Positions 23,824 to 34,524 of a stretch of DNA of 64,000 bases are shown one piece after another. The translations under genes and the position numbers were made by a program. Source of the DNA: Eretmocerus hayati (lineage: Eukaryota; Arthropoda; Insecta; Hymenoptera; Aphelinidae); NCBI GenBank assembly GCA_029851415.1, contig CM056743.1, forward strand, positions 28,842,405 through 28,906,404. The letters run 5' to 3'. Position 1 is the first letter of the stretch. Each line of letters opens with the position of its first letter. A model generated the notes under the pieces. The model ran no database searches and was not told where the DNA came from. It was given only the letters and a program-made list of their open reading frames with translations.

Positions 23824-24136
23824 AGCTTATTAATTAATAAGTAAATAATCAAGCAGCAGTATTTTCGAGTATTACGGAATGTATTGTAGAGAAGTCGGCC
23901 TTGCTAATTATAAAGTTTCCCAAATTTGAAAAATTTTGTGATGGAATAGTAATTCTTGCATGATAATTACTTTGCACTGGAACATTTGCTGTACCAGGGA
24001 CTTCAAGATCTTTTCTTCTCAAGTCGACCTTTGAAGTGAAAAGCACCAATTCTTCTGCCCTGCTGCGGATGAATGACTGACAATGAGTTCCTCCAATTTC
24101 TTGAGAAATCTTTGAACTGCGATCGTTCAATTACAG

Positions 24137-24536
24137 GTGAAGCTTCACGGTGAGTTTGACCCAACTTTTAATGCAACCATAAACCACCTCAAGAATTTGA
24201 ATGCCAAATGCAGTCTATAGAAAATTTTTCGTCATAATTTTCGATCTGTTTTTAGGAAAAATGCATTTTTGTATTCCAAATCATGAGTTTACGGTTTGAA
24301 GAGAATGCACGGGTCTAAGTTTGGATGGGAGATTTGATAGAACCCTGCATTTTCTTCAAACCAGAAATATTGAATTTGAGGTACAAAGACGCATTTTTTG
24401 CAAAGTAGCCACTTAATTAGCATAAAAACTTTCTTATGGACTGTAATTCATATGATATTCCTCAAGGGCGCAATAGAATATTTTTTGGCAATTTTGGGTT
24501 GTATTAAAAGTTGGTCCAGGCCTACCATGGTTTCAC
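24137..24536. repeat. 400-bp palindromic element
   Basis: CCCAACTTTTAATGCAACC (about 24160-24178) pairs with GGGTTGTATTAAAAGTTGG (about 24496-24514). The inner parts GTATTCCAAATCATGAG, GGTTTGAAGAGAATGCA and TGCATTTTCTTCAAACC also pair, the last around the centre near 24335. No reading frame of note. Confidence 0.65.
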
Positions 24537-26474
24537 AACGTTTGAGAATTCTTTGGTTGAAACATAGATGATCAATCACTTTGACGAAGGAATTCCAAAT
24601 TTCGAGTCGAAGTTGCGTTTCCATATACTCTCGCGGTTTTTCGACAGGTCATTTTCAGTCACAATAAATCGATGTCTCTTGAGCCTCATGGCTTCAACCT
24701 GAAACATTATCCTTCGTTTTTCAGTTTTTGTGAGAATCAATGAAAATAATGAGTTCATTTCTCTGATATATTAAAACTGAGAAAAAGAAATACTATCGCA
24801 AAGGTATAGTCATTAGAGGAAATTGTGACTTCAGTTAGTGCACTAATCACGATTTGTCGAAAAGTTAAGAACAGAATCCCACTACCATCCTCTAATCTGT
24901 TGCCATGTATTCTATGAGTATCTTTGGAACGGGTAAGTACTTAATCCGTTTGTGGGTCAACCAAGAGTATCAAACCCATCTTGTAAGCCATCTCAAAGTA
25001 TCAGTCTCTTCTCCTCTACAAACTGACCATCTCATCCTTACATAAGCACAGACAGCCTTTTCTAACAACAGTCTTATTCTCTTGCACATACCATAAAATT
25101 CAAAAGGTCCATATCGGACAAAAAACTCAATGGACATTAGATTAATGCTTCGAGGCAACATCCTAAAGCCGATATTGCAAAAAAGGCAGTAGTCTCCAAA
25201 GACGTTGTCTTGAGAATATCTCTAGAGAGTAGGCTTCGCGGTTTTAAGCTTCTTCTTTCTACAACTGACCCGTACGGATGTATTTTCACAAAGCCATCCT
25301 CTATATACTCTTGAGTGAATCGTATTCTGCACTTTAGGTCTATAGTTATAGATAATATGAGATGTGATGGTCATCGGTGGTCACGTATAGTCAGCTTTGT
25401 CCAGCCAGGTTAAGCGAGCTGAATCGACATCTCCTTGACTTTTTTCTTATTCCTCTTGAGAGGATTCTTTTCTCTTTGATGGTTTGAGGATGTGAACTTT
25501 GTTATAGAATCAATGTCTGAGAGATCCTGAGTAAGCTGAAATGCAATGTGATTCGGAGATGGATGCGGTGACATTTGATTGGGCGATTTAACTTATTGGT
25601 GGATGGTTTTTTTGAGCGTATAGCTTTGTTGAACTGCCAGATCTTGTAAAATTTGATTCAAGAGCTTCGAGATATTAGCTGAGCTGTGTATTTGCCTGTT
25701 TCTATGAGATACTGTGTGGTTCTTGGTGTCTAGCTGTATTGGAAACGATTGATCTGATGTTAGTCATCAAAATATGTTTTATACAGAATTCCTTCATGTT
25801 TGGGAGAACAACCCCTGGATAACATGGCTCTTATGAAACACCAGTTGAAAGTTTACTTAGTATTTGATCGTAGTGATTGAACTTTCCCATGGTTATTTCC
25901 ATAACTGTAAGTATTCAAAATGTGGAAGTGGGAGTCAACGCCGATCCCGTTTACTGTGATGAATTTATTCAAACTTGATTCATTCTCACTAGATTTGTAA
26001 GAAATTGAGTGTTTTAGTTGATACATTTTCTTGGTATATTTTTCATTGGTATGAGAAAAGTGTAGAGGTGAACATAGAAGGACAAAGATTTTGAAAATAT
26101 TCCGAGTGGTCGAAGTTCTTGATCGAATCATCCAGTCATGCAAAGGTTTCAGGAATCCTTCAAGTCTTTGGCATAGGACCATCATTAGATCACATGAACC
26201 GTTTAGTAAGTTAAGAATATTGTTGTTCAGGAGTTTGTGACTTATCTTGGACACCTGAGAACAGAGAGTAGTCACGGAGTTTAAGATTCTAAGTACGTAA
26301 GTATCGTGGTCATTGAATTATCTAGTTTGGAGATTGGCGCTATCCGTGAAACATTGTGAAAGCTGATGAGTGCGTCCCACAAAATATCCTAAAATATTTG
26401 TGACTTGGAATTACAGGAGTTAGACGCCTAAACGAAATCTGTCCTTGCGGGTCCTGCGCATACGTTTGCCTACG
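24537..26474. other. Intergenic stretch, nothing recognised
   Basis: Includes a 140-codon open frame on the minus strand at 25853-26275 that shows no recognisable domain, signal peptide or splice context. I regard it as chance. Confidence 0.4.
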
Positions 26475-27435
26475 TGGTGAATGGGTGGCCGTGTAGGACA
26501 TGAGTGGAACTATGGGTAGATAGGTTAATGGGTGGGTAGGTAGGTGGCCGGGTGGATGGATGGATGGTCTGATCCGATCTAGTTTGGTCTAATTAGTCAC
26601 TAGTACCGCCACGGCCACAATTGCCGCACAAGTACCAATAGTCCTGCTAGCATTGCACTCGTACCACTACGACTGCTAGGGCCCCGGTTGATAGGTGGAT
26701 GGATAGGTGGTTGGGTGGTGGGTGGATAGACGGATGGTCTAGTCTGGTCCGGTCTAAATCTAGTTCGGTCTAGTTAGGTACTAGAACCGCCAGGACCACA
26801 CTGACCGCGCTAGTACCGCGTGGACTTTGCTAGGACTACTGATAGCGCTTTAGTACTACTGTAGGGCCTCACTAGCACCGTACCAGAATCACCATACTAG
26901 TACTGTACAATTGCCGTACTAGCGTGGTCTAAGTGCGGTCTAGTTCGATTTATTTCAGTCTAGTTTGTTTCTAGTACGTCACTAGTACCGCTAGGACCGG
27001 ACCAGTATAGGTAAAACCGCACTAGTACCTTACTAGTACCGTATTAATACCGCAACAGAATCACCGTACTAATACCGAACTAGTACCGTATTAGTACCGT
27101 ACTAGAATCACCATTCAAGTGCCATATCAGTACCGCACTAGTGCCATATTAGCACCATACTAGAATCACCGTACTACTACTGTACTAGCACTGTACTAGC
27201 ATCACCGCACCAGTACCGCATTATTACCGCACTATTGCCGTATTAGCACCGCACTAGTACTGTATCAGTACCGTACTAGAATTGTCGTCCTACTAGGGAC
27301 TAAGTGCGGTACAGTGTAGTCTAATTCGGTGTAGTACGGCCTAGTTCAGTCTAATTTGATCTTCTTTGGTCTAGTTTGGTCTAATCCGATCTAATTCGGC
27401 CAATTTTGCTCTGATTTGGTTTAATTAGATAGTAT
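26475..27435. repeat. Second composite satellite: GGTGGATG lead-in then alternating CGGTCTAGT / ACTAGTACCG units
   Basis: It starts with GGGTGGGTAGGTAGGTGG and GGATGGATGGATGG, passes to CGGTCTAGTT-type units, and then switches orientation several times (reversed at about 26600-26690, 26790-26920 and 26990-27290; forward between these and at the end). The longest reversed block is built of ACTAGTACCGT, ACTAGAATCACCGT and related units. It has the same layout and motif orientation as 748-1445, at about 25 kb distance. Confidence 0.85.
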
Positions 27436-28325
27436 GCTAAATTGAAGAATAAAGAAATGAATAGATAATTCAAAATGATAGGCTCATATTGAGAATCTAC
27501 TGATGAAGAAGCACCTCGAGAAGCTCTGGGTGTGATGAAATATTTTACATAAATTCAACTCGAGGTGCAAATCATGACTGTTACGCCACCACTGAAGTAC
27601 CAAAGCTTTCTGAAAAAAACTCGCCATACCTCTGAGGTTTACTTATATATTATTATATGTATATTCTCGTCGATGAGTGCGCAGGATCGTAATGCCTCGT
27701 TCTCACACGTTTAGCTGAGCCAATCCAATCCCCAGAGGAGTTTGCGCAAGTCACACCCTCCCGTAGAGAAAGTGATGATGTGCGCGCGGCTTAGCCCTCT
27801 CTCGCTCTCCTCTTTCGTTTTGTAACCATGGCTTATCCGCCGCGCGCGCAGCTTGCAAGCTCAACAGTCGAGTGGGTGGCGCTTTTAGCTCATAGCTTAA
27901 TACTCTCCAAAGCCACGTGTATAACCTGTTGATCAAACCCCTTCTCTAGATTTTAACGCTGATGCAGAGATGCGATATATATATGTATTGCAAATCCAGA
28001 ATCGGATACGCCTACTGGAGTCGCTGTGAATTTTATGTGACTGTATAATAGCTCTGAGATTGATTTCTGAAATGTGGGATATAAAACACATTGACTACAT
28101 GCGGTGGTATTACTTTTCCGACATGAGATACCTGTTTCGTTGGAAGCTTTCATTGGACATTTTTGACGAATTGGGTATGTTTCTGGAGGGTTAACTCAAT
28201 TAATTTGTGTCACGTGGGCGAATCTTAAGATTCGGGCTACTTTAGTTGAAAAATTCCAGAATTTTCAAAATGACGGATATATACCTGGTGAACTTCTTTT
28301 GGGTCAAGTAGACAGAAATAATGAA
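27436..28325. other. Intergenic stretch with a GC-richer patch at about 27660-27950
   Basis: Most of it is AT-rich. The patch around 27700-27920 contains CGCGCG-rich and CTCTCTCGCTCTCC sequence unlike its surroundings, and could be a promoter or an untranslated exon. No reading frame is convincing. Confidence 0.3.
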
Positions 28326-29122
28326 TAAGGTAACTGTGCCTAATTTGCCCCCATTCCCTAATTTGCCCCCACTCAAGTTCTCGAATGTACGCACCCGTAG
28401 ACTTTGCCGCGCATTTTTTTCATGTTTGTTACATTGAAATATGAGAAAATAAATGTTTTGGATCGATCCTAAATGACCCGCGCCTTTCTTAGAACAGAAA
28501 AACTGATTTCGCTACTTTCGACTTCTTTTTTGTTATTCACTAAAAGTTATGCCAAACAAAATTGATGGAATCAATTTTAACGTGTCTTAACTCATTTTCT
28601 TTGTCTTTGTCCCAACTTTAGAGTGCTTTTTGCAGAATTGCAAAATTCGATTTTTAGCCGATTCTACGCCCATATCAATAGAAAAAGTGCAGTGTTCCTA
28701 ATTTGCCCCTATAGTCTTTTTCCAAACTCATTCCTCGCTCCATTAAGATGCACCAATTTACTTCAAAAAATTTCAAAGGCGGTAAAAAAAGCTACAAAAT
28801 GAGCTAAAGTACGTCTCATTTGGAGGTCTGGGAGCCGAGATATCCCGATTATACGAAAAACCCGTATAATCTCATGAAAATAGGCCTCTTTTCTTTGTGG
28901 GGGCAAATTAGGAACACACTGACAAAAACTTGCAAAAAATCTTCTTTCGCGAAAATCAAGGTATTTCGGCTCCGATTCGTTCAAATTGAACGTACCTTAG
29001 CTCATTTTCAAGGTCTTGAAACAAACTTCAAAATGAGCTAAAGTACGTTGGAAAATATTGAGGTGAGCCAAAACTATGAGCAAAACAAAAGTAGTGGGGG
29101 CAAATTAGGCACACTTACCTTA
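28326..29122. mobile_element. TA-flanked palindromic element, termini AGGTAAgTGTGCC (copy A)
   Basis: The left end TAAGGTAACTGTGCCTAATT and right end AATTAGGCACACTTACCTTA are near inverses, consistent with a TA target duplication as in Tc1/mariner-type elements. Near both ends the phrase CTAATTTGCCCCC is repeated. Inside, ACGTACCTTAGCTCATTTT (28990-29008) and AAAATGAGCTAAAGTACGT (29030-29048) form a hairpin module, with another half-module at 28796-28814. No transposase. Copy B (41759-42777) carries the same sequence in inverse orientation. Confidence 0.8.
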
Positions 29123-29820
29123 AATAGTTGCTGAAGTCATTTTGCAGCTTTGCCGCGCACATGCGGTCGAATAAAAAATTGTCTTATTTCAATGGTATCT
29201 CTCGTTATAATTATTTTTATGAGAATACTTCCTCGTGTAGATGAGGTATTAGAAAAGTGAGAAAAAGTCGTGATCAACATTTGACGATGTTTTCCAATGG
29301 CCTCTGTTACGAAATAGAGATACTCGACACTTACCAAAATACACGTTTTCGTGAATTCTCAATTTTCATAAGCATTGTTCTCCTCCTGGAGTGCATCTAC
29401 GATGAGGGTAATTTGCATACATCTTTCTGTTCTCCTAGAAATTAACCTTCACGAGGTTCCTGCAGGTGCAACGGCGTCGACATTTTCATGTCCCTCACGA
29501 AAAAGATATTCTCAAGGCTGGATTACACAGAAGTGATTTCTCTTTCCATCGTGACAACAGCAACCAGGATTCGATGGATTTGATGACATAAATAGGACTT
29601 GGCTAGATTTATAGATGTTTTCATGCTGAATCAAATCTCATCTCCGGGATTCCATTTTTTATCGCCCGATCACAGGATCGTAAGCAACGGCGATTTTTTT
29701 AGAAGAAAAAACCTTTTTAACAAACCAACAACTTTCATCAGCTCTCTCATCTCGATAAGGACGTCCGTGAGGCAAAATAGGTAGTTAAATTACCCCCGAA
29801 CAGACGCTCCTGGCGCGAGA
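29123..29820. other. Intergenic stretch, nothing recognised
   Basis: AT-rich sequence with no supported exon or repeat between two mobile elements. Confidence 0.4.
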
Positions 29821-29873
29821 AAGTGGCTAAACTCGGTACAACACGACGTTCGTGGGTTCAAACGATAGGTAAT

Positions 29874-31552
29874 CGTTGGGGTACGTTTTTTCTAATCCTT
29901 TTTTTCTAATCCGTTTTTTCTAAAATCTCAATTTTCTAAAAGTATTTTTTTCTAAACCTTTTTTTTCTAAAATCGCTTTTTCTAAGTCCGTTTTTTCTAA
30001 ATCCGATTTTTCTAATCATGTTCTTCTAGTAGTCATTTTGTTGCAAAGGAAGCCAAGAGAACTATTGGAGCCAAGATAGAGGTTATCGATTCAATTTATT
30101 CTAAGAGTAGATGATCACATTGTGATATTATGTGCAATATTTCGCAAGTACTGGAGGATTTCGCCTCTATCGCAATAATCTTGATACTGGGAAACGATGT
30201 TGGATATTCTTTCTTCAGCTCGTAACTGGTCAGGCTCCTTATAATCTTTGATTCTTTGGCCTAAATCAAGCTGTGCTAACATCACCTCCGTGTCAGCTTG
30301 CTCCTTCTGAATTTCTTTGATAAAAGCATACAAACTGGGATGTCTTTTCCCCATAATGAGATTCAATCGGTTGTGCCAACCCTCAGAGATATTATTGGTC
30401 CGGGCTGTATGATCAATGACTGATTGATATTGATTCCACACTCTCGGAGGATATCGAGGGAGGACTGCTCTTCGCCTACCTCTGGCAGGTCTTCCTCTGA
30501 TATAGGTATCTTCTATGTAATCGGCAATCTCCGTCATCTCCTCAGGGAAGAGGTCAGACTCAACCAGAGTATCAAAGCGCTCCTCCACATGATCTACGGT
30601 CACAAACGCGAGAGCAGTGAGCATATGTGCGGAGTTATAATAGATAAAAATCGATCGCCCACGAGTGTTTGTTTGAACGAATCAGGTAGTTCACCAAGAT
30701 CTTCAAGTCGCTGAGGATTCGATGGCAAACCTCTTCTACGTGCTCGGCCAACAACTTTGCCGAGATTTAGTCGGTCAGGCAAACGTGCCAAAACGCCTAC
30801 AACGTTTCATCGAACATCAAAACACCGTTTCGCTATCGCGCAGATTAGGCACTCAATGCGATATTTACCTGAGGCTACACCTTGGAGTTCTGATCGGATG
30901 ACTTGAACAGGAGGTGCTTCAGGGTGTTCACGAGCGTGCCTTTTGATTCGCTCCAAAACTTTTGCCGCTCCTACCTCCTCTCGATCGGGTGCATGAGAAT
31001 GCTCAGATTTTTGATGAAATTCAGTATCTTCCGGACCTTGTAATGCTATAATGTTTCCCCCTTCAGTTTTCGTGATCGCTCGAGCCGGACATGATTTGAA
31101 TTTCTTGCACTTCCAATAACTGTGGCCGCTACTTTCGTGCGCGCTTACGAAGTAGTATAGAAATCCATTTACGTCGAGCAAATTATTTTTTCGTGCCAAC
31201 ACCAAACGAGCCTCCATTTTTTTTGTAGTTTAGATAGTTTTACAATTTTTTTTACTTTATTAATTTTGATGATGGAAATTTCGATTCAAAATTGATAACC
31301 TCAGAAATTTAGATCGGCCAAAACAATGATGAGATACTGACTGAAGTTGGCGTCACGAGGACTCATTTGGGTTTTTGTTTACCTTTTTAAAGACTAAAGG
31401 AACATATTCTTAGGAAATTTTTTTATTAGAAAAAACGGACTTAGAAAAAGTGATTTTAGAAAAAGAGGGTTTAGAAAATAATACTTTTAGAAAATTGAGT
31501 TTTTAGAAAAAGAAGATTAGAAAAAAAGGATTAGAAAAAACGTACCCCAACC
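29874..31552 (-). mobile_element. Mutator-like DNA transposon (MULE) with FLYWCH-type transposase, internally deleted
   Basis: The terminal inverted repeats run about 120 bp. They start GTTGGGGTACGTTTTTTC and continue as a chain of TTTTTTCTAAATCC-like units; the right end mirrors this (GAAAAAACGTACCCCAAC). Flanks are TAGGTAAT at 29866-29873 and 31553-31560, an 8-bp duplication. The intact foldback arm at about 32090-32107 shows the site before insertion. A broken transposase lies inside on the minus strand. Confidence 0.88.
30115..31217 (-). pseudogene. MULE transposase relic: FLYWCH zinc finger plus C-terminal region, catalytic core missing
   Basis: The first exon (31217-30869) begins MEARLVLARKNN and encodes a FLYWCH-type zinc finger (FLYYFV..., YWKCKKFKSCPARA, then H-x-H). 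A 72-nt intron (30868-30797) with GTAAAT and TTGTAG boundaries keeps frame into the second part (30796 to about 30650, with LEDLGELPDSFKQTL). Just after GDRFL the frame is lost and the protein resumes with MLTALAFVTV and NNISEGWHNRL through to the end at 30115. The missing middle is where family members carry the DDE catalytic domain, so this copy cannot move itself. Such transposases cut and paste DNA at their terminal repeats. Confidence 0.82.
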
Positions 31553-32145
31553 TAGGTAATACCTTCAATAATTATTGATTTTTAATAATTATTAACAAGA
31601 AGTAATGTTCAAAAATTGGGGCGCGGTATAAATAAACAATAAAAACATGCATTTTTTGACCTTTTTCTCGGTTTTTCCACAATAAGTCGGAAAATATCAA
31701 TTTTTTGACAAAATTTGTGGGATAACTTTTTGTAGATCTCTAAAAGATCTACAAAATTGATTTGAACACTTTTCCTCGCAAACTGCAACCCTTTCGAGTT
31801 ATTCCTCGTCAAAGTCAAAATCGAATTTGTTTAAACAAATTCGATTTTGACTTTGACGAGGAATAACTCGAAAGGGTTGCAGTTTGCGAGGAAAAGTGTT
31901 CAAATCAATTTTGTAGATCTTTTAGAGATCTACAAAAAAATATTTCACAAATTTTCTCAAAAATTTGATATTTTCCGACTTATTGTGGAAAAACCGAGAA
32001 AGAGGTCTAAAATGCATGTTTTTATTGTTTATTTATACCGCGCCCCAATTTTTAACATTAGATAATTCTTGTGAATATCGATTATTGAAGGGATTACCTA
32101 TCGTTTGAACCCACAAACGTCGTGTTGTACTGAGTTTAGCCACTT

Positions 32146-34524
32146 AGTGATCAAATTTCGAGGGTGATTCAACAACCTAAAAAGGGCTCGATTCTTCAAA
32201 GTGTGATCAATCGCTCATCCGATTCCCAGAATGATTGATCAATCGCTCTCCAATCTAACAAGCTAAGGCGTTTACCTGAAAATCGTTGTGACAGCCGAAA
32301 AATTGACTTTTCTCAAAACCACATCTCGTATCATTGAGCCAAAGCAAGATATAGACCTCAAAAGTATTCGAAAGTGTTGAAAACACGTGAATTCTCGAAA
32401 ATTTCCAGTAGAAGACCCCACTTGTCACAAATCATGTCTCCTGAGACGTCAAATAAGTCGTAATCATAAAATCGACCGAATTCTGAGATTCACCCGTGTG
32501 GGAAATGCTTATGCTATGGTTCAAGATTAACTAATATCAAAAAGCCTGAAAATGAAAAGGAAGCATGTGGATCCCTCGATGACAGGATGATATTTTTCGA
32601 TACAAATCAAATACTGCATTATCGCCCTGAGCGCGTACGTGAAGTTCGTGTGTTTCACTCGGGGAATGAGTCCTCTGCTTCAGAAACAGATCTGCAAGTA
32701 TAGTGCTTTACTTCCGGGAATTTTCGGTCCCTTCCCACCCAGTCTATCAAAAAATGTAATTCGACACCCGGGCGTGAAGTTTTTTGCTTTACTCGTGATA
32801 ATTCCGACCCTCACTAAGGTTCGGGACAAAAATAATCTTTCGAGAAGTAAAACCAAACTCCCCATTCTCGAGTCAAAAAATAGGTTGCACCCTTGTGTAC
32901 CGGAGTACAATTTTTAATAAACTAGGAGTAAAAAACGATGAAAGTGCGCAAAGTATATTTTTATGCACGGGTGTATTGAAATTTCTCATGCTTGCTCATA
33001 TCCTAACCATACTTTTGTAGAAAGAATTGAATATTTGTTTTTTGTAATTTTTTCAGAATTTCTTGAGCTACGGACTACTAAGATGTCTCATGTGAAGAAT
33101 TACGAATCTACTTTATCATCTAAAGACAATTTCGTAATTTAGCGTAGTGATAGAATCGAATGTTGACAAATACATCAGAATGCTACTTTTCAAATAAATA
33201 GCATACTTACGAATAAATGCCATTGACAATAATGATTGGGAATTTGTACAGCCGACTAGTCTAGTGAAAGATTTTTTATGTGAATCTTGAAATTTCAGGA
33301 TTATCAAAGTTTAAGGGTCCGCCCAACTGCTCATTTAACTTGGAAGACGTGAAAGGTAGTAAATAACATTTGACAATGATGATAATTTGTAATTAGAGGC
33401 AAATCATTTGAAGAATGGTGCCCATTTTTCTGAAACTGTTGACTGAAAGGTAATTTGTATGATATCTTTGATCACTCTTCCTAGTAAGAAATGGGTCATG
33501 CATCAATTTCTTGATATTTTGATAGTGTTTCTAGTATTCAGCTATTTATAGAAATAGCTCTCAGATTCACGATTTCTTGCAATAAAACTAATTCTACCAT
33601 CTGTTTTAGTACGTACTCCAAAGACTAGATCATCTGTACCGTTTCCAACGGGATCAGGGTAATACGATTTCCTTACGGTGGAATTTTGCTGATCCCCACT
33701 GCTGATGCATGACTGATTTCCAGTACAATTATTCCCACATCAGTCAGAATTAGTTAGATTCTAGTGATTTATAATTAATTTTTATCGTCTCTAGTGGAAA
33801 ATGTTCTGTTATCACACAGTGTATCGATAGCTTTATAGAAATTTCGCTGAAACTGGTATATTCACCTCATTGAAAATCGATCACCAGCTATGGATGAAAA
33901 AAATCTACAAAAACAAGTACAGCAGATAAAGTCGTAAGGGTTTGAGATCTGTCTGAGTAGCTGATACTTTTCGATGTACACGAATATATATTTTTAACGC
34001 CTTCATTTCCGTCGTCTACGTCGTCGTTGTCGTCGTCATCGTTAGGGGGTGGTAGGAAAGCTTTGGGGCTATATAACGGAAATAGCCTCACGATACACCT
34101 TGCTGTTTCAAGTATTGATCAGTTCTCTGAGAGAGCATCAGTATCAGCAGTAGTGAAGCTCGAGCTTTGCCTCGTACAATCGTCTTCCTATCCTGTGCAG
34201 CTCCTCCTACTCTTCCCTCAATTCTCATCCTCCTACATATTCTACATATATATATCTATATCTATCTTATACTCCTTCTCCAGTCTCATCCCTCTGGAGC
34301 TATTCCAGTCAGCGGATCGAGTTCGTCGGTTGCCGGGTCCTCTCGACTCTGTTAGGTACTTTGAGAAAGCTTTAAACTGCAAGGACCGATGATATTCGTC
34401 GTTTGTATGGATTCATTGCTTGTTATTTGAGATGCGCTCAGATAGTGGACCGTGGAATTAGAGATTTGGAATTCTGATGAACTTTACGGGTTCTGAGGGT
34501 TATTGTTGGATTTTGGTCTTTTGG
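32146..34524. other. Intergenic stretch with one degraded repeat copy
   Basis: The only recognisable item is 32740-32990, listed separately. Other frames here are short and AT-biased. A GTCGTC-type trinucleotide stretch lies near 34011-34042. Confidence 0.4.
32740..32990. repeat. Diverged copy of the 145-bp repeat of the 10.9-12.6 kb cluster
   Basis: GTAATTCGACACCCGGGCGTG, ATTCCGACCCTC and GGTTCGGGAC follow one another in the same order and spacing as in the 10.9-kb unit, and GTGCGCAAAGT with GCACGGGTGTATTG follows downstream. Many substitutions suggest an older copy. Confidence 0.55.

Larger units (their letters stand above)
29821..32145. repeat. Foldback element split by a Mutator-like transposon
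   Basis: AGTGGCTAAACTCGGTAC (29822-29839) and the following bases to 29873 pair with 32090-32144. After the inserted transposon the arm continues at 31561 and pairs through to the centre near 31833 (CGAATTTGTTTAAACAAATTCG). Near the centre the arms are essentially perfect over about 100 bp each. Without the insertion the foldback is about 640 bp. Two mirror-image frames reading away from each other at the centre are products of the symmetry. Confidence 0.88.

Noticed and set aside
25853..26275. A 140-codon open frame on the minus strand
   Set aside because: No recognisable domain, signal peptide or splice context; the length is possible by chance in 64 kb.
29822..29860. TGGCTAAACTCGG and GGGTTCAAAC resembling tRNA A and B boxes, present in both foldback arms
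   Set aside because: The spacing of about 31 nt is too short for the tRNA-type arrangement and no tRNA-like fold was evident, so neither a tRNA nor a SINE head is claimed.
31609..32065. Two mirror-image frames of about 70 codons sharing the same first residues
   Set aside because: They are by-products of the near-perfect centre of the foldback.
34027..34392. A 121-codon Ser/Leu-rich frame
   Set aside because: It starts in a trinucleotide-repeat stretch and shows no domain or exon boundaries.
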